Shown in pieces: positions 26,703-33,645 of a stretch of DNA of 64,000 bases. Under the pieces are notes generated by a model that had not been told where the DNA came from, did no database searches, and was given only the letters and a program-made list of their open reading frames with translations. A program made the position numbers and the translations under genes. Source of the stretch: Paracrocinitomix sp039939375 (GTDB lineage Bacteria > Bacteroidota > Bacteroidia > Flavobacteriales_D > Crocinitomicaceae); the NCBI GenBank assembly GCA_039939375.1, contig JBDVJO010000011.1, forward strand, positions 248,001-312,000. The letters are read 5' to 3'. Within the stretch, counting starts at the first letter, position 1; each line of letters starts with the position of its first letter.

Positions 26703-26935
26703 AATTTGAATAAATAGTATTATTTGATTCCTAAGTTAATCCAAAAACAAAACTTTTTGAGAAATTTTACACAGAATTAATTTTAATTTAAAAATGATGG
26801 TTATATTTGGAATAGAGTTTTTTCATGGTTTTCTACAAGTAGAGAAAAACGTTTTTTGAAAGTAGTATGTAATTCCAAAGTAAGTAGTGTACAAGGCCCA
26901 ACATATGTTGGGCTTTGTTGTTTTAAATTTAAACT
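26703..26935. other. Intergenic region with an 18-nt palindromic hairpin and a 19-nt repeated motif
   Basis: The hairpin GCCCAACAT/ATGTTGGGC at 26896-26913 is a perfect palindrome followed by TTTGTTGTTTT, so it looks like an intrinsic terminator on the plus strand although no plus-strand gene ends here. It could end a small RNA starting in this region or attenuate the gene that begins 22 bp later. Just before it, AGTAAGTAGTGTACAAGGC (26879-26897) recurs inverted at 29679-29697 with 17 of 19 identical. A small stem TCTAC-aa-GTAGA lies near 26832-26843. Confidence 0.5.
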
Positions 26936-27286
26936 ATGAAAAATTATTTGAGCCTAATTTTTTTGATTATCACCTCTTTTAGTTTTGGACAGAATTACAT
27001 TAAAGAGTTAGAAACCTCTATTGAAAGATCAAGAGGTGCTTCTGGAGCGTCTGTTGTATATAAAATTCATATTACCGCAAATCAAGTTGAAACATTACAT
27101 GCCACCGAGTTTGATGAAGGTAAATTGGTGTATCACGAAGGGAAGCCGGTATACTTTGAGTTGATTAAAACAGTTGGAGAAGAAAAATATTCGGCAACTA
27201 TTAACTTAGAATCTACAAAGTTTGTTGAGTTTGAGATTGATTATCCTAAGGGTAACTGTGAAATCAGATTCGATTTTTACTATTAG
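26936..27286 (+). CDS. Secreted hypothetical protein, 116 aa
   Basis: It has a clear signal peptide (about 19 residues, ending SFSFGQ). The mature part is about 97 aa of mostly beta-strand character (ASVVYKIHITANQVETLHAT, KLVYHEGKPVYFELIK, KYSATINLESTKFVEFEIDY) ending in Phe-Tyr-Tyr, a strand with aromatic end. It has a single Cys and no sorting domain, so it is probably periplasmic or outer-membrane associated. The family is not recognised. It is preceded by the palindromic hairpin at 26896-26913. Confidence 0.65.
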   Translation: MKNYLSLIFLIITSFSFGQNYIKELETSIERSRGASGASVVYKIHITANQVETLHATEFDEGKLVYHEGKPVYFELIKTVGEEKYSATINLESTKFVEFEIDYPKGNCEIRFDFYY

Positions 27287-27318
27287 TAATTGCTGGGTGT
27301 TATAAACGTCATTATTAA

Positions 27319-27669
27319 ATGAAACAATTCGTTTTTGTTTATAATGCCGATAGCGGGGTGTTCAATAAATCCATTGATTTTTTACACAAAATAGTCAGTC
27401 CTTCTACTTATTCATGTTCGCTTTGTGCGATAACTCATCATAGTTTTGGAGCAAAATCAGAATGGAAAAAGTACCTGAGTGAATCAAGTTTAAACTTAGC
27501 TTTTACCTATAAAGATGACTTCGTCAGTAAATATTCTGAATTCTTGGATGTAGAACTTCCAATTCTTCTTGATTTAAGCAGCAGTGAAGTAGCAATTTCT
27601 GCAAAAGAAATGCGACAATTAACCCTCTTATCTTTGATAGATGAACTTAAGAAACTCGAGCAGGGATAA
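27319..27669 (+). CDS. Conserved hypothetical protein with CxxC motif, 116 aa
   Basis: The N-terminus FVFVYNADSGVFNKSIDFLHKIVSPSTYSCSLCAITHH has a strand, a helix and a CSLC motif at about residues 34-37, reminiscent of thioredoxin-fold or metal-binding small proteins. Later text (DVELPILLDLSSSEVAISAKEM) gives a cis-Pro-like LP before a strand. I recognise it only as a conserved Bacteroidota protein of unknown function. It overlaps the convergent HMA-like gene by 23 bp, so transcription of the two may interfere. Confidence 0.65.
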   Translation: MKQFVFVYNADSGVFNKSIDFLHKIVSPSTYSCSLCAITHHSFGAKSEWKKYLSESSLNLAFTYKDDFVSKYSEFLDVELPILLDLSSSEVAISAKEMRQLTLLSLIDELKKLEQG

Positions 27670-27868
27670 GCTCACATGAATATCCAAAATCTTCAAGAGT
27701 GGTTTGAACTTTAACTGGAGAAAGTTGGGAGCTTTTAATTTTCAGTAAGCCTTTCAAGTCGCTCATATCAAAATGAATCGATTGAATAAAAAAGTAATGT
27801 TGAAGCAAATTTTTAATGTTTGCTGCTTTTTTAGCGCTTTTTATATTGGTTTTGAAGGTGTATTCCAT
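27647..27868 (-). CDS. HMA-fold-like small protein lacking metal-binding cysteines, 73 aa
   Basis: The sequence follows the beta-alpha-beta-beta-alpha-beta layout of heavy-metal-associated domains: YTFKTNIKSAKKAANIKNLL, IHFDMSDLKGLLKIKS, PVKVQTTLEDFGYSCEL. The usual GMxCxxC loop is replaced by KSAKKA, and the only Cys is in the final strand (YSCEL). Copper-chaperone function is therefore unlikely; it may be a degenerate or regulatory member. It reads into the 3' end of the CxxC gene on the opposite strand. Confidence 0.6.
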   Translation of the reverse strand: MEYTFKTNIKSAKKAANIKNLLQHYFFIQSIHFDMSDLKGLLKIKSSQLSPVKVQTTLEDFGYSCELIPARVS

Positions 27869-27900
27869 GTTGTTGTTTTCAATGAAGTCGAATCAAAGCC

Positions 27901-27934
27901 TTGTTTATTTTAAAAGCGCATTTAATTAACTTTG
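27901..27934 (+). promoter_or_regulatory. Bacteroidota-type promoter of miaE
   Basis: TTG at 27901-27903 and TAACTTTG at 27927-27934 match the -33 TTG and -7 TAnnTTTG elements with a 23-bp spacer. The ATG at 27940 lies where transcription should begin, so the mRNA may be leaderless. Confidence 0.6.
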
Positions 27935-27939
27935 ACCTT

Positions 27940-28521
27940 ATGTTAGGATTAAAACTTAAAACAGACCCCCGCTGGGTGAATATAGTTGAAGAGAATATTG
28001 AAGAGATATTATCTGATCATGCATGGTGCGAGCAAAAGGCAGCAACGAATGCTATTTCTCTTATCACCTTGAATTCAGAAAAGACGGATATGGTGGATGC
28101 GCTTTTTGAAATTGCTCAAGAAGAATTAGAACATTTTAAAATGGTGCACGAGTTAATAAAAGAGCGTAATTTAAACTTTGGTAGAGAGCGTAAAGACCAC
28201 TATGTGAACGAATTATATAAGTTTTGTAGAAAAGGCGGACCAAGAGACCAAGCATTGGTAGATCGATTGTTGTTTTCTGCAATGATTGAGGCCAGGAGTT
28301 GTGAGCGTTTTAAAGTGCTGTCTGAAAACATCAAGGATCCTAAATTAGCTGAATTTTATCGCGATTTAATGGTTTCAGAGGCGAATCATTATACCGTTTT
28401 TATTGGATTTGCAAGAAAATATAAGGGAAACATTGATGTTGACACAAGATGGCAAGAGTGGATCGATTTTGAAAATGAAATCATTCAATCTTTTGGAAAG
28501 AAAGAACAAATACACGGCTAG
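27940..28521 (+). CDS. miaE: tRNA-(ms2io6A)-hydroxylase MiaE-like
   Basis: 193 aa starting at ATG 27940; a longer reading would begin inside the promoter. It is a four-helix ferritin-like di-iron protein. Ligand motifs are visible as EQKAATNA, EELEHFKMVHE, SAMIEARSCERF and SEANHYTVF, giving the E...ExxH...E...ExxH pattern. MiaE hydroxylates the isopentenyl group of ms2i6A37 in tRNAs that read codons beginning with U. It is monocistronic with its own promoter. Substrate identity is inferred from family, since other di-iron proteins share the fold. Confidence 0.85.
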   Translation: MLGLKLKTDPRWVNIVEENIEEILSDHAWCEQKAATNAISLITLNSEKTDMVDALFEIAQEELEHFKMVHELIKERNLNFGRERKDHYVNELYKFCRKGGPRDQALVDRLLFSAMIEARSCERFKVLSENIKDPKLAEFYRDLMVSEANHYTVFIGFARKYKGNIDVDTRWQEWIDFENEIIQSFGKKEQIHG

Positions 28522-28569
28522 TAATTAGTTAGATATCAAGCTTTAATTGCTTTGTATCGTCTGTTTCTT

Positions 28570-28577
28570 TATATTTG
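28570..28577 (+). promoter_or_regulatory. -7 element upstream of the 28.6-kb lipoprotein gene
   Basis: TATATTTG fits TAnnTTTG exactly, 24 bp before the ATG. A TTTG at 28551-28554 is the nearest -33 candidate, but the 15-bp spacer is shorter than usual. Confidence 0.45.
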
Positions 28578-28600
28578 AGTAAATCCTAAAATCCTATACC

Positions 28601-29242
28601 ATGAAGAAAGTTATAGTAAAATGTGCAGCATTGTTGTTTCTAGTTAGTTGTGGCGGTGAAGTAGCAGAAGAAGTTACAAATGAAGTAGAGGATGTAGTTG
28701 ATGATGTTGTTGAGCAAATAGAAGAACCAGAAGTGTTAAACTCCTATTTATTAGAGTCAAAAAACGTAGGTATATTTTCTATTGGACAAGAAGTTCCGAA
28801 TTTGCCTGATGAATTAAAAATGAGACAGTTTTTAGAAACCGAGCAAACCGAAGAAGGCCCAGGAGAAGAACTGACACACAACGTAATTTTTAATCAGCTT
28901 GAAGATGTGGTAGAATTGATTATGGATCATCAATCTGACGAAGAACATCACGAAAAGAAAATTGAAGAGATGTGGGTGTTGTCGCCTTATTATGAAACAT
29001 CAGAGGAAATCGGTGTGGGATCAACTATTGAAGAATTTCAAGCGGCGTATCCTGACGCAGAAGTCTGGTACACCTATGTTTCAGACAGGTACGTAGTGGA
29101 AACACCGACTTTAGTAGATGTTCAGTTTATTTTAAATCCAACTGATTGCATCAAAACGCCTAGCATGAATACAGACCAAAATATGATGAAATTTGAACAC
29201 TTTGCAGAAGGTGCTAAAATTCAAAAAGTCCGTGTTTATTAA
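28601..29242 (+). CDS. Acidic lipoprotein of unknown function, 213 aa
   Basis: A lipobox (LLFLVSC, Cys17) predicts a lipid-anchored protein. Residues 20-45 are a Glu/Val-rich linker (EVAEEVTNEVEDVVDDVVEQ), probably an extended or coiled stalk. The C-terminal part (about 48-213) is mixed alpha/beta with IEEFQAAYPDAEVWYTYVSDRYVV, which recalls small periplasmic beta-grasp or cystatin-like domains. No family can be named. It is monocistronic and followed by the 577-bp gene-free stretch. Confidence 0.7.
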   Translation: MKKVIVKCAALLFLVSCGGEVAEEVTNEVEDVVDDVVEQIEEPEVLNSYLLESKNVGIFSIGQEVPNLPDELKMRQFLETEQTEEGPGEELTHNVIFNQLEDVVELIMDHQSDEEHHEKKIEEMWVLSPYYETSEEIGVGSTIEEFQAAYPDAEVWYTYVSDRYVVETPTLVDVQFILNPTDCIKTPSMNTDQNMMKFEHFAEGAKIQKVRVY

Positions 29243-29401
29243 GATTGCGTAATCTTTCTGAAAAAAAATGCGTGTTTTCCGCAAAATCTCTTGTACCGAA
29301 TAAGTTTTTGTTGTAAATTGCTAACAGATTTTAGCGATCACCTTGATAACAGGTTTTAAAATCCTAGTTTGAAACCGTTAAAATCCTAATTCGATTATAT
29401 G

Positions 29402-29436
29402 TTGAATGTACAATAGAAATACAACTTTTATTTTTG
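29402..29436 (+). promoter_or_regulatory. Promoter of the putative non-coding RNA
   Basis: TTG at 29402-29404 and TATTTTTG at 29429-29436 fit the Bacteroidota -33/-7 consensus with a 24-bp spacer, one base above the usual range. Confidence 0.5.
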
Positions 29437-29441
29437 AACCA

Positions 29442-29735
29442 GTTTCTTGGTTTGATAATTTATTAGCTTTCTTGGTATACGCAAATTCTCGAATTAGAAG
29501 TCGAATGAGCTTGGCTGTTCTGCCAATTCGTGCTTAAGGCACCGCTCCAAAATTCTGACCAAATGACCTTTTTAAGTAATGCTTCATCATTGAAAATGAA
29601 TGTGCATGCTTTGCTGTTGGTGAACGGCGTGGTCTAATATTCCCCTAGAAAACTCTACACATACATACAGCGTACAAAGCCTTGCACGCTACTTACTGTG
29701 AAAACGGGCGCTAAATTCTTAGCGCCTTTTTTTTT
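29442..29735 (+). ncRNA. Putative structured non-coding RNA, about 290 nt
   Basis: It is bounded by a promoter and an intrinsic terminator and has no credible reading frame. Local stems include AACCA...TTGGTT near the 5' end, TTGGC-TGTTCT-GCCAA, GTGC-TTAAG-GCAC, AGCGTACAA...TTGCACGCT near 29669-29690, and the terminator. I looked for the core motifs of tmRNA, RNase P RNA and SRP RNA and did not find them. A 6S-like or lineage-specific regulatory RNA is possible. The exact 5' end is inferred from the promoter. Confidence 0.45.
29707..29735 (+). terminator. Intrinsic terminator of the putative ncRNA
   Basis: GGCGCTAA pairs with TTAGCGCC around a 4-base loop and is followed by nine T residues, one of the strongest terminators in the window. 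Confidence 0.85.
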
Positions 29736-29773
29736 GGCTAACACCTAGATCTTATATTCCGTGTTGATTTTTC

Positions 29774-29803
29774 TTTGACCAAAAGAAAGACTAATTATCT
29801 TAG
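29774..29803 (+). promoter_or_regulatory. Promoter of pepT
   Basis: TTTG at 29774-29777 and TATCTTAG at 29796-29803 (one mismatch to TAnnTTTG) are separated by 18 bp. The leader to the ATG at 29820 would be only about 10 nt. Confidence 0.45.
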
Positions 29804-29819
29804 TAGTTCAAAAATTTAC

Positions 29820-31073
29820 ATGATGAACATTAAAGACTATAAACACACCGTTGCCGACAGATTTATTAATTACGCTCAAATAGACACTGAGGCCGACCCT
29901 AATTCTACCACCTTTCCTTCTAGTATGAAGCAAAAAGATTTAGGCCGTGTTTTAGTAAAAGAATTATTGGAAATTGGATTAACAGATGCTGAAATGGATG
30001 AATGGGGTTATGTTTACGCTACCATTCCAGCGAACAGCTCAAAAGCCATCCCTACTATCTGTTTTTGTTCTCACATGGATACTGCTCCTGATTGTTCAGG
30101 CAAAGACGTAAAGCCTATTCTTCATAAAAACTATGATGGTAATCCTATTACTTTGCCAGATGATGCTACACAAGTTATTACGACAGAAAAACATCCTTAC
30201 CTAAAAGAGAAGATTGGAGATGATATCATAACCGCTTCTGGATTAACCTTGTTAGGTGCTGATGATAAAGCTGGTGTAGCTTGTATTATGGATTTTGCCA
30301 ACTTCATGATGAATAATCCAGGATTTGAGCATGGAAAAATTAGAGTGCTCTTTACGCCTGACGAAGAAATAGGTAGAGGAGTTGACCATATTGATATGGA
30401 TAAATTAAATGCTGATTATGGATACACGCTAGATGGTGGAGTGCTGGGGTCTATTGAGGATGAAAGCTTTTCGGCGGACGCCGTTGAGGTAATTGTTCAC
30501 GGAATTTCTGCGCATCCAGGCTATGCTAAAAACAAGTTGGTGAATGCCATAAAAGTGGCGAGCGAATTTGTAGACGAATTACCAAAAGATTCATGGTCAC
30601 CCGAAACTACTGAAGGAAGAGAAGGCTTTGTGCATCCAATGTCATTCACTGGTGTGTTAGAAAAAGCTACCGTGAAGTTTATCATTAGAGACCATATAAC
30701 AGCTAAGCTAAAAGAATACGAAGACCGTTTAAAAGGATTGCTTGATAATGTCGTTGCTAAATATCCTGGAGTAACAGCTGAATTTAAGGTGACGGAGCAA
30801 TATCGAAATATGAAAGAGGTGATAAAAGAGGTGCCTTTTGTAACCGACAATGCTATTGAAGCCATGAAACGAGCAGATATTACGCCAAGACCGGTAATCA
30901 TTAGAGGCGGCACTGATGGGTCAAGACTTTCGTTTATGGGCTTGCCTTGTCCTAACCTATTCACCGGAGAAATGGGTATCCATTCTAAACATGAGTACGT
31001 GAGTGTTCAGGATATGCAAAAAGCCGTTCAGACTATGGCACATTTAGCACAAATCTGGGAAGAAAACGCTTAA
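29820..31073 (+). CDS. pepT: Peptidase T (tripeptide aminopeptidase)
   Basis: 417 aa from ATG 29820 (a second ATG follows at once); the upstream TTG at 29775 is better read as a -33 element. It is an M20 metallopeptidase with a two-zinc site. The ligand motifs are CFCSHMDTAPD, LLGADDKAGVA, TPDEEIGRGVDH and a C-terminal RGGTDGSRLS and GEMGIHSKHEYV. These match PepT closely, including the Ala-Asp-Asp-Lys-Ala-Gly metal motif. The enzyme releases the N-terminal residue from tripeptides in the cytoplasm and complements the exported S9 peptidase in peptide use. Its stop overlaps that of the convergent aminotransferase gene. Confidence 0.95.
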   Translation: MMNIKDYKHTVADRFINYAQIDTEADPNSTTFPSSMKQKDLGRVLVKELLEIGLTDAEMDEWGYVYATIPANSSKAIPTICFCSHMDTAPDCSGKDVKPILHKNYDGNPITLPDDATQVITTEKHPYLKEKIGDDIITASGLTLLGADDKAGVACIMDFANFMMNNPGFEHGKIRVLFTPDEEIGRGVDHIDMDKLNADYGYTLDGGVLGSIEDESFSADAVEVIVHGISAHPGYAKNKLVNAIKVASEFVDELPKDSWSPETTEGREGFVHPMSFTGVLEKATVKFIIRDHITAKLKEYEDRLKGLLDNVVAKYPGVTAEFKVTEQYRNMKEVIKEVPFVTDNAIEAMKRADITPRPVIIRGGTDGSRLSFMGLPCPNLFTGEMGIHSKHEYVSVQDMQKAVQTMAHLAQIWEENA

Positions 31074-32227
31074 GAAATTAAGTTTGTTTTTTGTTTAATT
31101 GATCGAATTGCATTGAGCAAATCTTCAATTTCTGCTGCCCCATTATACGGCTGGAACGACATTCTAGTATAGACAATTGGTCCAACATTATTCATTACAG
31201 GAATCTCAATTTTATACTCATTAAACAAGGTTTCCTTTAGCAGGTGTGGATCATTAGTTTTAATAGGAATGCTGCAAATTTGACCTAAAAACTCATCAGA
31301 GATTTTGCAAATTGGAGCAGAATTAAGTTCAGCTGCAACTATTGGATAATAATGTTTCAGTAAATCTCGAGCTTCTTTCGTTTTCTCCTTCCAGTTATGT
31401 TTTTCCATAAAAGCTAGGCAAGCCGTAGTAGTCAAAAACGCTGAAAAATCTCTTGTTCCTTGATATTGGTGGTAATCTTGAAATTGCGAATCTGAAGGAT
31501 ATTGAGCCTCATAACCCCAAGAAATGATTAAAGGATCAAAGTTATTTTGTACTTCTTTAGAGGCATACATAAATGAACTTCCTTTTGGAGCTAGCATCCA
31601 TTTGTGGCAAGCCCCGGTATAAACATCTGCTTTTAAGTCTGATAAATCTAAGGGAATATGTGCGGGCACATGCGCGCCATCAACAATAGTCATTAATCCT
31701 AATTCTTTAGCTTTTTCACAAATCTCTTTAACCGGAAAAATTAAGGCAGTGGCACTGGTAATCTGCGATAAACAAACCACTTTTGTTTTTGAACTTAAGC
31801 CCTTCCAAAACTCTTCAATAAATTGTTCTTTGGAAACAAGAGGTAAAGAAATTTTTTGTCGGACATATTTTGCACCTGTCTTTTTACAAATAAAGTTAAA
31901 GGCGCGGTCAACAGCTCCATACTCCTGATCGGTAGACAGAATTTCATCCCCCTCTTGCAGGTCTAAACTTTTAATGACCACATTCATAGCCCAAGATGGA
32001 TTTGTCACATAAACCAAATCTTCTTTAGGGCAATTCACAAAATCTGCCAAGGCCTGTTTTGATTCATCCAAATAGGCGACTCCAGTTTTCGTCATGAATT
32101 GAACCGAATCAGCTTCTAATTCACGTTGAAAATTCTGGTAAACATCAAACACTTCTTTAGGGCAAGCACCAAAAGAACCGTGATTTAAATAATTGATTTC
32201 AGGGTTTAATAAGAATAGATCTTTCAT
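31070..32227 (-). CDS. Class V aminotransferase (isopenicillin-N-epimerase-like, PLP-dependent)
   Basis: 385 aa. The N-terminal LNHGSFGACPKEVFDVYQ is the phosphate/substrate-binding start of the CefD-like group, NPSWAMNVVIKSL follows, and VDGAHVPAHIPLDLSD contains the PLP-binding Asp and His. GACHKWMLAPKGSSF carries the Schiff-base Lys. The C-terminal domain ends with QPYNGAAEIEDLL. Members include isopenicillin-N epimerases, cysteine desulfurase relatives and ergothioneine-type lyases, so the reaction cannot be fixed from sequence. No beta-lactam biosynthesis genes are nearby. Convergent with pepT. Confidence 0.88.
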   Translation of the reverse strand: MKDLFLLNPEINYLNHGSFGACPKEVFDVYQNFQRELEADSVQFMTKTGVAYLDESKQALADFVNCPKEDLVYVTNPSWAMNVVIKSLDLQEGDEILSTDQEYGAVDRAFNFICKKTGAKYVRQKISLPLVSKEQFIEEFWKGLSSKTKVVCLSQITSATALIFPVKEICEKAKELGLMTIVDGAHVPAHIPLDLSDLKADVYTGACHKWMLAPKGSSFMYASKEVQNNFDPLIISWGYEAQYPSDSQFQDYHQYQGTRDFSAFLTTTACLAFMEKHNWKEKTKEARDLLKHYYPIVAAELNSAPICKISDEFLGQICSIPIKTNDPHLLKETLFNEYKIEIPVMNNVGPIVYTRMSFQPYNGAAEIEDLLNAIRSIKQKTNLIS

Positions 32228-32290
32228 AGGGAGGTTTGTATCAAATATAAGGAGTAAAAAATCAAAAAATCACTCAAAATTTGCCGATAC

Positions 32291-32320
32291 TTGAAGTTTA
32301 GAGTTCAAGAAGTAAGTTTT
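32291..32320 (+). promoter_or_regulatory. Promoter of the 32.3-kb lipoprotein / glutathione peroxidase pair
   Basis: TTG at 32291-32293 and TAAGTTTT at 32313-32320 (one mismatch) have a 19-bp spacer, with the ATG at 32339 about 18 bp downstream. Confidence 0.4.
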
Positions 32321-32338
32321 ACTCGTATCTTTTTACTT

Positions 32339-32878
32339 ATGATTAGAAGTAGCCGATTGTCAGTTTTTATAGTGCTTTCGATATTTTTCTTTGGATGTTC
32401 TGCAGATAGCAACAATACTGACAAAGACAAAATCAAACTAGAAAGTTTTCTATTTACAGGAGAAGAGTTTAAAAATGACTGCGAAATTTTGGTCTCGGAA
32501 AACTTAGATGATTTACCATGTGGAGCAGCATCTAATCCAATCATTTCTTCTGATCCGGAATTTGTTGACTGTTTTTCAAAGGCTGTACTCAGCGAAGCTG
32601 AGTTTTCAAATAATGTAGAAAGAGTATTGTTTTCGGTTTATAAAGGATATGACGAAACAGGAGTTTTCGGATTTGAGACGAATTCTGAACAAACGGCTAT
32701 TGATATTTATGAAAAATTGAAGAATGAAATCAATGAAGATCAAGGTTTTGTATTGCAAAAAGAGAACTTGGTCGTTCTGGTATGGCATGATGGTGAGCCA
32801 TGTGATTGTTATTATTTTATAGGTGGGTATTCTTCTGTGTTAGATTCGAGAATTCAACTTTCTGTTGAAGAAAAATAA
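32339..32878 (+). CDS. Lipoprotein of unknown function, 179 aa
   Basis: I start at ATG 32339, giving a short basic N-terminus and a lipobox (FFFGC, Cys20). The mature region begins with an acidic, Asn/Asp-rich linker, then a domain with several Cys (NDCEILVSENLDDLPCGAAS, FVDCFSKAVLS, HDGEPCDCYYF), at least two pairs that may form disulfides in the periplasm. No family recognised. Its stop is about 80 bp before the glutathione peroxidase gene, so co-transcription is possible. Confidence 0.65.
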   Translation: MIRSSRLSVFIVLSIFFFGCSADSNNTDKDKIKLESFLFTGEEFKNDCEILVSENLDDLPCGAASNPIISSDPEFVDCFSKAVLSEAEFSNNVERVLFSVYKGYDETGVFGFETNSEQTAIDIYEKLKNEINEDQGFVLQKENLVVLVWHDGEPCDCYYFIGGYSSVLDSRIQLSVEEK

Positions 32879-32957
32879 AATCGCATTCCAAATAATTAAA
32901 CCCTTATCTTTAACACATGAACAAAACCACTATAAACTTGTTCTGAAACAAAGAAAT

Positions 32958-33482
32958 ATGATGAAAAAATTATTGTTTTTAACCGCTTTATTTATGGGAT
33001 CTGTAGCTATGTCACAAACCTCAATTCACGACTTTGAATTTGAAACTATTGATGGCGAAACAAAATCTTTTGCTGACTTTAAAGGAAAGAAGATTTTAAT
33101 CGTCAACACGGCTTCTGAATGTGGCTTCACACCGCAGTATGAAGATTTACAAGAACTTCATGAAAGCATGGGTGATAAGCTAGTAATTATTGGTTTTCCT
33201 GCCAATAATTTTGGTGGTCAAGAACCGGGTTCAAATGACAAAATCGCAAGCTTTTGCAAGAAAAATTATGGCGTTACTTTCACCATGGCAGCAAAGGTTT
33301 CAGTTAAAGGAGAAGATATGCACAAGATTTTCAAATGGCTTTGTAGTCAGAAAAATGAAAACTTTACAGGAGACATAAACTGGAACTTTGAAAAATTCCT
33401 TTTAAACGAAAAAGGTGAATTAATGAATCGATACAGAAGTTCTACAAAGCCTATGGCTAAGGAGATTACTGCTAAATTGTAA
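32958..33482 (+). CDS. Secreted glutathione peroxidase family protein (Cys-type)
   Basis: 174 aa from the tandem ATGs at 32958/32961, which give a proper signal peptide (ending GSVAMSQ); an upstream in-frame start would hide the signal. The thiol peroxidase tetrad is complete with Cys55 (NTASECGFTPQ), Gln88 (FPANNFGGQEPG), Trp142 and Asn143 (DINWNFEKF). The peroxidatic residue is Cys, not selenocysteine. Such enzymes reduce lipid or hydrogen peroxides, usually with thioredoxin-like donors. Extra Cys100 and Cys129 could act as resolving residues. Periplasmic location follows from the signal peptide. A terminator follows. Confidence 0.92.
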   Translation: MMKKLLFLTALFMGSVAMSQTSIHDFEFETIDGETKSFADFKGKKILIVNTASECGFTPQYEDLQELHESMGDKLVIIGFPANNFGGQEPGSNDKIASFCKKNYGVTFTMAAKVSVKGEDMHKIFKWLCSQKNENFTGDINWNFEKFLLNEKGELMNRYRSSTKPMAKEITAKL

Positions 33483-33520
33483 TGTGAGATTTATTATTCG
33501 CGCATAATAAAAAAAGAATC

Positions 33521-33549
33521 AAGGACGTGTCGAACGTCCTTATTTTTTT
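33521..33549 (+). terminator. Intrinsic terminator after the glutathione peroxidase gene
   Basis: AAGGACGT pairs with ACGTCCTT around a 5-base loop, followed by ATTTTTTT. Confidence 0.8.
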
Positions 33550-33551
33550 GA

Positions 33552-33559
33552 TAAATTTG
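33552..33559 (+). promoter_or_regulatory. -7-like element upstream of etfB
   Basis: TAAATTTG matches TAnnTTTG and lies between the preceding terminator and etfB, but no TTG sits at the right distance upstream, so only the -7 half is supported. The leader to etfB would be about 80 nt. Confidence 0.3.
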
Positions 33560-33645
33560 CCTTCCAGAAAATTAGAGGCCAAAATTTTAAGTTGGCTAAT
33601 TAGATAATAAGAATTGGGCAATGCCCTTTTCACAAAAAAGCAAGT

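Larger units (their letters stand above)
29243..29819. other. 577-bp stretch without a protein gene
   Basis: The first 150 bp show only short repeats (AAAATCCTAG, AAAATCCTAA). From 29402 there is a good promoter, then about 300 bp rich in small inverted repeats and a strong terminator, best explained as a non-coding RNA gene. Beyond 29736 lies the promoter of pepT. The only short readings begin with ATG but run ten codons or fewer. Confidence 0.6.

Noticed and set aside
26896..26913. The palindrome GCCCAACAT/ATGTTGGGC as an integron attC site (its arms fit RYYYAAC and GTTRRRY)
   Set aside because: The arms are separated by only 4 bases, no second pair of inner boxes is present, and no integrase or cassette array is seen; a hairpin or terminator is simpler.
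29505..29537. A 10-codon reading frame (MSLAVLPIRA) inside the gene-free stretch
   Set aside because: Too short, without support from composition or a leader signal; it lies inside the proposed structured RNA.
29442..29735. tmRNA, RNase P RNA or SRP RNA
   Set aside because: The conserved cores of these RNAs could not be found on either strand.
31070..32227. Beta-lactam biosynthesis (isopenicillin-N epimerase)
   Set aside because: Only the general class V fold supports it; no other pathway gene is nearby.
32958..33482. Selenocysteine glutathione peroxidase
   Set aside because: The peroxidatic codon is a Cys codon, and no in-frame TGA is used.
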